Source: an uncultured Oscillospiraceae bacterium
GTDB taxonomy: Bacteria; Bacillota; Clostridia; Oscillospirales; Acutalibacteraceae
NCBI GenBank assembly: GCA_905192745.1
Contig: CAJJLZ010000010.1
Coordinates: 1-64,000, forward strand
Direction of reading: 5' to 3'
DNA: 64,000 nt
Both the position numbers and the translations under genes were made by a program. The notes beneath the pieces were generated by a model, which was not told the DNA's origin, made no database searches, and saw only the letters and a list, made by a program, of their open reading frames with translations. Of the stretch, positions 8,282 through 16,302 are shown piece by piece. Each line of letters begins with the position of its first letter. Within the stretch, counting starts at the first letter, position 1.

Positions 8282-9541
8282 TTAGATTAACCATGCAGGA
8301 ACATACCAGTTTTTTTTGTCTATTGGCAGAATATCTGAGGACAGACAAACGACTGCACCTGTTCCGATCTCTGTTTTTAAGTGGGACGAACCGGAAAACG
8401 CATCTTCCTCCGGTTCTTTTTCGATCGGTTGCAAAACCGAAAAATTTTTGATGGCGTCTTTCGGCGCGCTCCCTTTTTTTATTTCAATCGGATATACCGT
8501 ACCGTTCTGATATAGAATCACATCAATTTCCTTCTTATTGCTGTCACGATAGAAATACAGCGGCGGCCGTTTCCCAACATTCAGATAGCTTTTGTAGATT
8601 TCCGAAACCACCCATGTCTCAAAAAATGCGCCGCTCATCACACTATTTTCCAGAACGCTTGCATTACTCCAACCCAGCATATGCGAACAAAGCCCAGTGT
8701 CAAGGAAATACATTCTCGGCGCTTTGATAACCCGTTTGAGAGCATTGTTTGAATACGGCTGGATAAGCGCCGCAATACCCGACGATACCAAAACAGAAAG
8801 CCAGCTTTTCGCCGTAGGCGCACTAATGCCCACCTCAGTCGCTAAAGCGTCATAGTTGACATTCGTAGCGGTTCGTGCAGCCACCACCTGAATGAACCGA
8901 ATAAAATCGGTTTCGTTTGCCACCTGCTCCAAGTCCCGAATGTCCCGGCTAATATAGGTATCCAGATAAGATTCAAAATAGGTTTCCTGATTGACATTCT
9001 CCATTTCATAAAGACGCGGCATAGACCCTTTGAAAATACGCTCAAACACCTCTGAAACAGACATCCGCTGCATCGTATTCATTCGCTCCATGAGTTTCGG
9101 AATATCCACCTCAAAAGCCGATAAATGCTGCCCTTGCAACTCACTGTTTGTCAGTCCCAGCATCGGAACAATACCAACCCTACCGGCCAATGTCTCCGTT
9201 ACACTTTGCATCATCCGAAACATCTGCGAACCGGTTAGCCAGAAATCTCCGGGCTGCTTGCGCTCGTCTACGATAATTTTAATGTACGGAAACAATTCCG
9301 GCGCATATTGCACCTCGTCAATGAGTACAGGGGGGGAATACCTTTGCAGAAACAATTCTGGATCACTTTTCGCCAGCGCACGGATGGTCGGATTATCCAA
9401 AGACACCTTTTTGCGTTCAGGCTCCAGAATACTTTCAAGCAAAGTAGATTTACCGACTTGACGTGGGCCTGTTACCAGCAGTACCGGAAAGGTTTCACTC
9501 ACGTTCTGTATTGTTGTCTTTACGGTTCTTTCATAAAACAT
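8282..9541 (-). CDS. AAA-family ATPase with DUF4143 domain
   Basis: A 419-residue ATPase with Walker A (GPRQVGKST, residues ~25-33), Walker B (PVLIDEVQYAPELFPYIK), a sensor-like WLTGSQMF and the C-terminal DUF4143 nuclease-like domain ending in YFYRDSNKKEIDVILYQNG. The family is full-length here. Such ATPases are abundant accessory genes of uncertain role, found on islands and linked to toxin-antitoxin-like functions. It is transcribed from its own promoter (9611-9639) away from the biosynthetic cluster. Confidence 0.9.
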   Translation of the reverse strand: MFYERTVKTTIQNVSETFPVLLVTGPRQVGKSTLLESILEPERKKVSLDNPTIRALAKSDPELFLQRYSPPVLIDEVQYAPELFPYIKIIVDERKQPGDFWLTGSQMFRMMQSVTETLAGRVGIVPMLGLTNSELQGQHLSAFEVDIPKLMERMNTMQRMSVSEVFERIFKGSMPRLYEMENVNQETYFESYLDTYISRDIRDLEQVANETDFIRFIQVVAARTATNVNYDALATEVGISAPTAKSWLSVLVSSGIAALIQPYSNNALKRVIKAPRMYFLDTGLCSHMLGWSNASVLENSVMSGAFFETWVVSEIYKSYLNVGKRPPLYFYRDSNKKEIDVILYQNGTVYPIEIKKGSAPKDAIKNFSVLQPIEKEPEEDAFSGSSHLKTEIGTGAVVCLSSDILPIDKKNWYVPAWLI

Positions 9542-9610
9542 AAGGCAAGACCTCCGTTCCTATATTACCCTTAGCGGATATTTTTATGCAAATCTAAAAT
9601 AACGTTTTAT

Positions 9611-9639
9611 ATTTTACTATAGGAATCGTCGCTTGTCAA
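9611..9639 (-). promoter_or_regulatory. SigA-type promoter for the DUF4143 ATPase
   Basis: Minus strand: TTGACA (9634-9639), 17-nt spacer, TAAAAT (9611-9616), about 70 nt before the start codon. Confidence 0.75.
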
Positions 9640-9919
9640 GTAAGGTTGTGCTTACAGTTTCATCCCTTTATCCTTATGCCGCAGATACCATTCCTTTTTT
9701 TGCAACTCTTGACGGTTCCGTCCCCATGGCCTTTTGCCTGTCCTCGTATGGAGCGTCCAGCGGTAACGATGCAATTTGCAACTAGTCAAACAGTAACATT
9801 AATAAACTTTTTTCGCTACATACTAAGCGTTTATTTTGGTCGGTCATTATGTCGCGATTCGGTTTTATCAAAGGTTATTACGAGAATCGTATAAACATAT
9901 CGTATGAATATATTTCATA
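9640..9919. other. Intergenic stretch with a gene-end remnant
   Basis: No complete gene. On the minus strand a frame ending at 9652 reads like the C-terminus of a transposon-type protein (GRNRQELQKKEWYLRHKDKG) with no start in reach, so it is probably a remnant. The rest shows nothing recognisable. Confidence 0.4.
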
Positions 9920-9958
9920 AGAAAAAAAACGGTGAAACCGCCTGTGGCGGCGCTTCAC
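9920..9958 (-). terminator. Terminator at the 3' side of the biosynthetic operon
   Basis: Minus-strand hairpin formed by GTGAA..CCGCC and GGCGG..TTCAC with a 3-nt loop, followed directly by eight T. It is the first strong stop after the truncated acyltransferase and the 30-aa ORF. Confidence 0.8.
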
Positions 9959-10055
9959 GCCCTTGACTGCCCTATCCCGGCCTGTGCTGAAATCTTTGCG
10001 ACGACGGGGAATATATTTTTCCCTTGGCACTATGCGGAGTATCCTTCATAACTGC

Positions 10056-10148
10056 TTATGCGTATCCCACAGCTAAGAACTCCGTTTCCCTCTCTGTGAA
10101 ACAGAAGTTTTCAGTAGTTCCGACTTCTGTGCGATTCAGATCAGCCAT
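10056..10148 (-). CDS. Small ORF, 30 aa, strong ribosome site
   Basis: ATG 10148 is preceded by GAGGAGG at 7-nt spacing and opens a 30-codon frame with an acidic peptide. It lies between the truncated acyltransferase and the terminator at 9920-9958. The Shine-Dalgarno also falls inside another short open frame (KMTEEEKQWL), so the site could be part of a coding remnant rather than a true start. No family recognised. Confidence 0.35.
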   Translation of the reverse strand: MADLNRTEVGTTENFCFTERETEFLAVGYA

Positions 10149-10240
10149 TGCTTTTCCTCCTCGGTCATCTTGTTGTAGCGGAGCTTTGTCTGCTTACAAA
10201 AAAGGGGTTCCGCCGGCTAATCGGGAGGGTCACGGTTACG

Positions 10241-10435
10241 TCACCCGCAATATATCGTCTTGTTCAATTCTTCTTGCGAAGATTCAAAACACATTTTAGC
10301 AACATCATAGCCTACAACATCAGAGGCTAATACAAAAACAGATCTGGCTTCTGAAAAGGCACCATAAATCCGTTTTCCCATCCCTGGAAATTGAGAGCCT
10401 TGTCCTCCAAATACCAATGCCGCTTTATTGCCCAC
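10241..10435 (-). pseudogene. Malonyl-CoA:ACP acyltransferase (FabD-like), 3'-truncated
   Basis: The frame opens at GTG 10435, right after the carboxyltransferase alpha stop, and encodes the FabD N-terminus with the oxyanion-loop motif VFGGQGSQFPGMG and a following DVAKMCFESSQEELNKT. FabD proteins have about 300 residues; here similarity stops after ~60 codons and the active-site GxSxG is missing. The downstream sequence is unrelated, so the operon end was cut by a deletion or insertion. As part of the operon it implied malonyl loading of a carrier protein. Confidence 0.8.
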
Positions 10436-10445
10436 GCCGATTATC

Positions 10446-11237
10446 CTACCTTCCCATCTCTCTATATTTCTTTTGCCGTTGATGTACAAGTTTAGATGTG
10501 CGAATATTCTCCAACAGCTTTATCTCTTTTCTAAGATAGGTCTTTATCCTTATAGCCATCTCTTGTACATCGGTATGCGCTCCATCATCCGGTTCGGGAA
10601 TAATAAAGTCCACAATACCTTGCTGTAACAAATCCATGGATGTCATTTTCAATATTTCAACAGCTTCGATTTCTCTGCTGATATCTTTCCATAAGATTTG
10701 AGCACAAGCTTTTGGGGAGATAACACTTAATACCGCATTTTCCAGAATAGCAATACGATCCGCTACACATAAAGCTAACGCTCCTCCACTCCCACCGTAA
10801 CCAATAAGGACTGAGATAATCGGGACTTTTAAAGTCATTATTTCCATTAGATTATTCGCAATTGCGGATGCTTGTCCACGTTCTTCAGCCTGTTTCCCCG
10901 GATATGCACCGATCGTATCTATAAAGCAAACGACTGGCCTATGGAATTTTTCTGCTTGCTTCATCAACCGCAGCGATTTCCGGAATCCTTCTGGATGTGT
11001 CATTGAAAAATTGAATTTGATCTGTTCTTCAATGTTTCTTCCTCGCAACTGACCAATCACTGTAAGTGGAATATTGTCAATAAAGCCTATCCCCCCAACA
11101 ATTGAGGGATCATCACCATATAGCCTGTCACCACTAAGTTCCATGAAATCAGTAAAAATAAGATCAATATACGACTTTGCATTGGGACGGTTAGTGGGTT
11201 TCAATATATTCAATTTTTCTAATATTGAATGGTCCAT
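10446..11237 (-). CDS. Acetyl-CoA carboxylase carboxyltransferase alpha-like
   Basis: A 263-residue AccA-type subunit, near full length. It has LSGDRLYGDDPSIVGGIGF, THPEGFRKSLRLMKQAEKF, CFIDTIGAYPGKQAEERGQA and the glycine pair GYGGSGGALALCVADRI. With the beta subunit it transfers CO2 from carboxybiotin to an acyl-CoA. It starts 9 nt after the AccD-like gene with AGGTAAAG upstream. No biotin carboxylase or BCCP lies in the window, so it would have to borrow the host's. In this operon its product (malonyl-CoA or another carboxylated acyl-CoA) presumably feeds the ACP and the adjacent acyltransferase. It may be a dedicated paralogue of the housekeeping accA. Confidence 0.9.
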   Translation of the reverse strand: MDHSILEKLNILKPTNRPNAKSYIDLIFTDFMELSGDRLYGDDPSIVGGIGFIDNIPLTVIGQLRGRNIEEQIKFNFSMTHPEGFRKSLRLMKQAEKFHRPVVCFIDTIGAYPGKQAEERGQASAIANNLMEIMTLKVPIISVLIGYGGSGGALALCVADRIAILENAVLSVISPKACAQILWKDISREIEAVEILKMTSMDLLQQGIVDFIIPEPDDGAHTDVQEMAIRIKTYLRKEIKLLENIRTSKLVHQRQKKYREMGR

Positions 11238-11246
11238 AAACTTTAC

Positions 11247-11870
11247 CTATCGCTTATGTAATCGTAATAGCTTTGATATGATTTGTTTTATTTCAGACTT
11301 ATCTGCGACAATATCTACCATCCCATGACGTTTAGCGTATTCGGCTGTTTGGAAATCTTCCGGCAACTGCTCGTGTGTTGTATCCTCAATAATCCTTCTG
11401 CCAGAGAATCCATATACAGTATCTTTCTCCGCGATTATAATGTCTGCCAATGACACGAAGCTGGCACTTGCTCCGCCAAGTGTTGGGTTGGTAACAATGG
11501 AAATATATAGTAAGCCTTTGGCGCTATGTTGCTTTACGGCGGCAGCCATCTTAGCCATCTGCATTAAAGCCAAAGTACCCTCATTAACCCGGATGCCACC
11601 AGAGGCAACGACAGCAATCACTGGCATCTTTTTTTGCGTTGCGTATTCAAAAGCTGACGTAATCTTTTCGCTTTCCGCGACCCCGATAGTCCCCAACTTA
11701 ACAGATTTGTCAAATTGAATCAAAAGGATTTTCATCTTATCAGCAAAGTAAGTATTGACCTGAACAGCATTTCTCGGCTGCCCTTTGTTTAACGCCTTGA
11801 CTTTTAATCGCCGTCGCTTCATGCCTATATTCAAATCACACAATATGTTTCCATCAACATACTCACACAT
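11247..11870 (-). CDS. Acetyl-CoA carboxylase carboxyltransferase beta-like, short form
   Basis: The 207-residue product has the crotonase-fold core of AccD (VVASGGIRVNEGTLALMQM; NPTLGGASASFVSLADIIIAE) but lacks the N-terminal zinc ribbon (CX2C...CX2C) of normal AccD, which has about 285 residues. The zinc ribbon is thought to bind mRNA and acyl substrate regions, so its loss may change regulation or partner use. It lies 14 nt after the adenylation-carrier gene. The Shine-Dalgarno is weak; coupling to the upstream stop is likely. Start could also be the internal ATG about 16 codons in. Confidence 0.85.
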   Translation of the reverse strand: MCEYVDGNILCDLNIGMKRRRLKVKALNKGQPRNAVQVNTYFADKMKILLIQFDKSVKLGTIGVAESEKITSAFEYATQKKMPVIAVVASGGIRVNEGTLALMQMAKMAAAVKQHSAKGLLYISIVTNPTLGGASASFVSLADIIIAEKDTVYGFSGRRIIEDTTHEQLPEDFQTAEYAKRHGMVDIVADKSEIKQIISKLLRLHKR

Positions 11871-11884
11871 AATTTTTTACACCG

Positions 11885-13522
11885 TCACTCAGAAACTCTT
11901 GATTCCACATATTCAACCATTGACCTTATAGTTGAGAATGCGGTTATTAATAGCATTTCATCATCCCATTCAAAATTGAATTCGCCTTCTAATGCAATAA
12001 CTAAAGTAACAAAGGTAATTGAATCTACACCTGCTTCGCTAAGGGAAGTTTCAAATGTCACATCTTCAATCCTGGGAGTAAGAATAGATTCTATTATCCC
12101 AAAGGCTTTTTGGGGGACAGCAGTTAATTCGTTCAGGTTAGATTCTTCTGACAGGTCATCGCCAGTCTTTATCTCCACACATTCTAATACTCTTTTCCTG
12201 TCAATTTTCCCGTTTTCCGTTTGTATGAAACTTTCGACATGTTTAAACCTGACTGGAACCATATACTCAGGTAGTTTTAAAGATAAATAATCCGTTATTT
12301 CTTTTTGATCTAAAGTGGTATCGCTTGTATAAAACGCCTGTAACACTTTATCTGTTTCGCTTATTTCCAATGCAATGACAACCGCTTGGTGTATTCCGTC
12401 GATTTCGTTAAGATGCGACTCGATTTCTTCAAGTTCAATGCGATGACCGCGTATTTTTACCTGATTATCGGTTCTTCCTAAATATTCCAAATTGCCATCA
12501 GGCAGGTAATGTCCCATGTCGCCCGTTCGATAAACTCTAACATCTGGTTTTTGCGGCAGATAGATGAATTTTTCCGCCGTCAGATCATTTCTGCCGACAT
12601 ATCCTTTTGCCAATCCTTTTCCGGCAATGCAAATCTCTCCGACTTGCCCATCGGGAAGAATAGATAGGCTCTCATCCACTATGTAAACTTCAGTATTCTT
12701 GATAGGGCGGCCAATGTCGATTCGGTCTTTTCGAGTAAGGTCACTGACCGTTGACCAAATAGTTGTTTCCGTAGGACCGTACATGTTGTATATCTTTGCA
12801 TTTGTTTTCGCTTGCAATGTCTTGAGCAGACTTAGAGGGAATGCTTCCCCGCCAATCATAATCTCTTTGACATTCTTTAGGCATGAAAGTTCTTTATCAT
12901 GGTTTAATAGCAGATACATTCTGGAAGGCGTCATTTGAACCATGTCTACCGCATTATCGTGAATGAGTTTTGCCATAAGTCTTGGATTACGCTGCTCATC
13001 TTCGTTTGCAAGGGCAACCGTAAGCCCCTTATATAGAGCCATAATACTTTCAAGAAAGAAAATATCGAACGCAACCGTTGTAAAGCAAGCGATACGTTTC
13101 CCAGGAGAGAAATCTATGATTTCTGAAATGCCTTCAATAAAATTCGTTAGAGCCTCATAGGTAATTTCTACGCCTTTTGGGCTACCGGTTGAGCCAGATG
13201 TATAAAGGATATATGCCACATCATCTTGGGTGATATTTAACTTTTTTTCCTGAAGCAAATCATCATATGAATCGACATCTGAAATTATCTCATCCGGCGC
13301 TGAATCCTTAATTATATATTGAATATGATTTTTAGGATATGCCGGATCAATAGGTATAACTGTATTATTTCTTTCAAAACACATACAAATTGAATATATC
13401 AGATCAGGAGTTCGCCGCATTATTAACATTGTTTTATTATTATAAGAATTGTTTACATGTTTTTTTAGATAGTTGTTATAATCGTTTTCATCATAATGAT
13501 TGTTTTTAAATATAATATTCAT
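11885..13522 (-). CDS. NRPS-like adenylation-carrier didomain (glycine-like code)
   Basis: A 545-residue A-PCP protein without condensation domain. Motifs: A2 PIDPAYP, A3 YILYTSGSTGSPKGVEI, A4 FDIFF, A5 NMYGPTETTIWS, A7 YRTGD, A8 VKIRGHRIELEEIE, A10 NGKIDRKR with the catalytic Lys, then carrier motif GVDSITFVTL with the phosphopantetheine Ser. Aligning A4-A5 by eye to GrsA gives the specificity residues D-I-L-M-M-G-M-I-W-K, close to the known glycine code DILQLGLIWK (7 of 10). I infer glycine activation and self-loading. Start ATG 13522 has GGAG 9 nt upstream; ATG 13537 lacks one. The A domain N-terminus is short but complete from an A1-like region. Confidence 0.9.
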   Translation of the reverse strand: MNIIFKNNHYDENDYNNYLKKHVNNSYNNKTMLIMRRTPDLIYSICMCFERNNTVIPIDPAYPKNHIQYIIKDSAPDEIISDVDSYDDLLQEKKLNITQDDVAYILYTSGSTGSPKGVEITYEALTNFIEGISEIIDFSPGKRIACFTTVAFDIFFLESIMALYKGLTVALANEDEQRNPRLMAKLIHDNAVDMVQMTPSRMYLLLNHDKELSCLKNVKEIMIGGEAFPLSLLKTLQAKTNAKIYNMYGPTETTIWSTVSDLTRKDRIDIGRPIKNTEVYIVDESLSILPDGQVGEICIAGKGLAKGYVGRNDLTAEKFIYLPQKPDVRVYRTGDMGHYLPDGNLEYLGRTDNQVKIRGHRIELEEIESHLNEIDGIHQAVVIALEISETDKVLQAFYTSDTTLDQKEITDYLSLKLPEYMVPVRFKHVESFIQTENGKIDRKRVLECVEIKTGDDLSEESNLNELTAVPQKAFGIIESILTPRIEDVTFETSLSEAGVDSITFVTLVIALEGEFNFEWDDEMLLITAFSTIRSMVEYVESRVSE

Positions 13523-13561
13523 TATGTTTATCTCCATGATTTTGATATTTCATCTTTTCTT

Positions 13562-14491
13562 TTATAAAGTGTTCAGGGATTGAGAATAGCAAAATGTGAT
13601 ACCTTTTTCTATAAAAATCAATTGATCGAATTTGGAAGATATTGCGTCTTTATCAATTTTGTTTATAATGGAATGCTTTACTAATAAAATCTTTAATTCT
13701 TCATACTTCTTTGCCATTCGCAAGTAATCCTGCTTTAATTTATTTAGATTTACCTCTCCTAAATGATCTTGGCATAATGATAAATATTCTGTATAAGCAA
13801 CCTTTTGATAAGCTATGGTTTGAATAGTATAAAATGTGGAATCAAGCGGTGCCGCCCCGCCTATTTTTCCAAGTATTTCAGTAAGTGTATCTAGAATATG
13901 ATATCTCATCATTTCGATATCCTGTATATAATCATGCTCAAGATGTTGTTGAGCAATCGATAAATAGGTGCTTTTTTCATCAAACAGGTTCTCTTTATCA
14001 TCTGTATGAATGAATACTGAAACACAACCATGCCACTCCAACAGCTTATTAAGATAAAAATGTATAAGTTGTTCGGAGCAATAAGAATCCGATACAATAC
14101 AATAATCCTCCGTTGTATTGTAGTCTACCACAAGAAAAAAATGTTTTTGATGTAGAAGATGATAGCCTTTATTCCAAGGGCAATCGTAAGCATCCATTTC
14201 TACCAAGATAGGACTACTCTTTAAATTTTCTCTAATATAATGCCTGAGCATTTCCACGTCATCCAAATGTTGCTCATTAATGACAATTCCATATGTGTTT
14301 TTCATAACATCCCTGTCCTGGTCTGAATAAAAAATACAGGATGCTAATTGTGACGACACTGGTTTGTAACGATAGCCATGACTAATTTGAAACAGCGTTC
14401 TTGGATCTTTATTCATGTATTCGATATAATTTACAAGCTGACATTGCCTACATGTAAAATATGCCTTGGACTTTGGTGTAATATTCCACAT
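13562..14491 (-). CDS. BtrH-like acyltransferase candidate
   Basis: A 309-residue protein. The N-terminus (YFTCRQCQLVNYIEY, then HGYRYKPV) and the segment PILVEMDAYDCPW, HQKHFFLVVDYN, YCIVSDSYC follow the BtrH N-terminal family, which has a papain-like fold. BtrH moves the aminoacyl side chain from acyl carrier protein to its acceptor in butirosin biosynthesis. With an ACP and a loaded PCP in this operon, the simplest inference is transfer of a carrier-bound aminoacyl or acyl group to the modified peptide. The catalytic Cys is not certain. The C-terminal half is helical. Starts after AGGGGCG, 12 nt downstream of the exporter. Confidence 0.75.
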   Translation of the reverse strand: MWNITPKSKAYFTCRQCQLVNYIEYMNKDPRTLFQISHGYRYKPVSSQLASCIFYSDQDRDVMKNTYGIVINEQHLDDVEMLRHYIRENLKSSPILVEMDAYDCPWNKGYHLLHQKHFFLVVDYNTTEDYCIVSDSYCSEQLIHFYLNKLLEWHGCVSVFIHTDDKENLFDEKSTYLSIAQQHLEHDYIQDIEMMRYHILDTLTEILGKIGGAAPLDSTFYTIQTIAYQKVAYTEYLSLCQDHLGEVNLNKLKQDYLRMAKKYEELKILLVKHSIINKIDKDAISSKFDQLIFIEKGITFCYSQSLNTL

Positions 14492-14503
14492 ACAGAAACG
14501 CCC

Positions 14504-16288
14504 CTAGACGTTTAAGTCATAATGACTAACTTGTGTTTTATACATATCCGCATATAGTCCGTTCAACTCTATTAATTCACGATGAGTACCGGTTTCAACT
14601 ATTTCCCCGCGATCAAATAAAAGGATTTTATCCATGTTTTGCATAGAGGACAATCTATGGGAGATTATGATGAGAGTTTTTCCTTCACTAGCGGTAATGA
14701 TATTATTGATCATCTCATGTTCCGCCAATGGGTCAATGTTGCTTGTGGGCTCATCGCAAATTAAAAATTCTGCATTTTGATAATAAGCTCTTGCCAAAGC
14801 CAGTTTTTGCGTTTCCCCACCCGAAAGCACAATTCCGGCTTCATCAAATTCGCGCGTAAGCTCTGTGTCCAAGCCCTTCTCCATCCCGTTTATCTTTTTG
14901 TATAGGCCGCTGAGCTCCAATGATTTCACTACTCTTTCACGGTCGTTTTTGGATTCTTCATAAGTCGTTGTCACATTTTTTAAGACCGATACAGCATAAG
15001 CATTGTAGTCCTGAAAAACCAAACTGAACATATTTCGCAAACTACTGATCTCATACTCTGCATATGGGACTTTATCTAACAGAATTTCTCCTGAATTCGG
15101 ATCATAAAAACGCAGCAGCAGGTTAATAAACGTGGATTTCCCTGCTCCGTTTTTCCCTACGATAGCGACTTTCTCACCTTGGCGAATAGTCACGTTGATA
15201 TTTTTAAGTACAAAATCCATATCATCATGATACTTAAAGCATACATTTCGAAATTCTATTACCCTCTCTTTAGTTGTGGACATGGAGACTGGAAGCCCTT
15301 TAGTCGTTTCGATAATGGATTGATATTCGAAAAAGCTGCGATAATTATCAATATAATTGCTGTGTTCGGCGAATTGACCTAAGGTATTTAAGAAACCGGA
15401 TAATTGCATCTTAATGTTAATAGATCCATTGACAAGAGCAAAGCAGGTTCCGGCATCCATTCCATGATTAATCATCCGAAACCCCAAATAAACTAAAGTC
15501 AATACAAAAGTAAGCGCTCCAATAATATTCTGTAGGATTACCATGCTCAACACACTTTTGCTGTATTTCTTCCTGATATTCAATACATCTTGATTTGCAT
15601 CGCTATACATGGACAAAAACAAGTCTTTAAAATTAAACAGCTTAAGCTCCTTGGTATACAAATTGATATAGAATATGCGCTTAACATAATCCATTTTACG
15701 ATTTGATGGTGTTAGCTTTTGAAATAGCTCATAATTTTTCTTGTTGATAAGGGGCGTTACTAGAAAGCTTAGAACAACGCCTGCAATGGATATTAAGAGG
15801 ACAACAGGATCAAGTACCATAACTACGGTAACAAGAGTCCCTAAGGCCAATATTTGCCCCAACAAGCCTTGGAGGCTTCCTATAACAGCGCCGAACCGGT
15901 TCTGTGCATCATTCAGGATCTGTGTATATTTGTTATAAAACGCCGGATTATCAAGTTGCTTTAAATCTAGATTCAAATATTGAACCATTAATTTTGTTTC
16001 CATTTTTTTGCGTATACCAACCCATTTTAGTGAACTAAACCGAATATCATAATAGGATCGAACCAGATATTGGACCAAGCTTGTTAACAGATACAAGGTA
16101 GCAAACGCCAACATCATTGTCATATTTTTGTCAAGCGAATGGTTAATAAAAGACTTAACCAATATGGTGTTGTTCAGTGGGTCAATGATGGCAGTCAGTG
16201 GTATTAAAAGAGAAATAAATATATACAATTTCGAATAAGCATAAAGTTCCTTTAAGACATATGCATTATTTTGAATGATTTTTTTCAT
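14504..16288 (-). CDS. ABC exporter, fused permease and ATPase
   Basis: A 594-residue half-transporter. The N-terminal ~320 residues are the six-helix exporter domain; the rest is the ATPase with Walker A (GKNGAGKSTFINLLL), Q-loop (SLVFQDYNAY), signature LSGGETQKLALARAYY, Walker B EFLICDEPTSNID and H-loop IISHRLSS. There is no N-terminal C39 peptidase domain, so it would not cut a double-glycine leader. It probably works as a homodimer in the cytoplasmic membrane and exports the product of the cluster. It overlaps neither neighbour; spacing is 12-14 nt, so it is in the operon. Confidence 0.93.
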   Translation of the reverse strand: MKKIIQNNAYVLKELYAYSKLYIFISLLIPLTAIIDPLNNTILVKSFINHSLDKNMTMMLAFATLYLLTSLVQYLVRSYYDIRFSSLKWVGIRKKMETKLMVQYLNLDLKQLDNPAFYNKYTQILNDAQNRFGAVIGSLQGLLGQILALGTLVTVVMVLDPVVLLISIAGVVLSFLVTPLINKKNYELFQKLTPSNRKMDYVKRIFYINLYTKELKLFNFKDLFLSMYSDANQDVLNIRKKYSKSVLSMVILQNIIGALTFVLTLVYLGFRMINHGMDAGTCFALVNGSINIKMQLSGFLNTLGQFAEHSNYIDNYRSFFEYQSIIETTKGLPVSMSTTKERVIEFRNVCFKYHDDMDFVLKNINVTIRQGEKVAIVGKNGAGKSTFINLLLRFYDPNSGEILLDKVPYAEYEISSLRNMFSLVFQDYNAYAVSVLKNVTTTYEESKNDRERVVKSLELSGLYKKINGMEKGLDTELTREFDEAGIVLSGGETQKLALARAYYQNAEFLICDEPTSNIDPLAEHEMINNIITASEGKTLIIISHRLSSMQNMDKILLFDRGEIVETGTHRELIELNGLYADMYKTQVSHYDLNV

Positions 16289-16302
16289 CGTGTCATCTCA
16301 TT

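Noticed and set aside
9646..10330. Plus-strand frames in the 9.6-10.3 kb gap
   Set aside because: No ribosome sites and no protein-like patterns; the better signals are on the minus strand.
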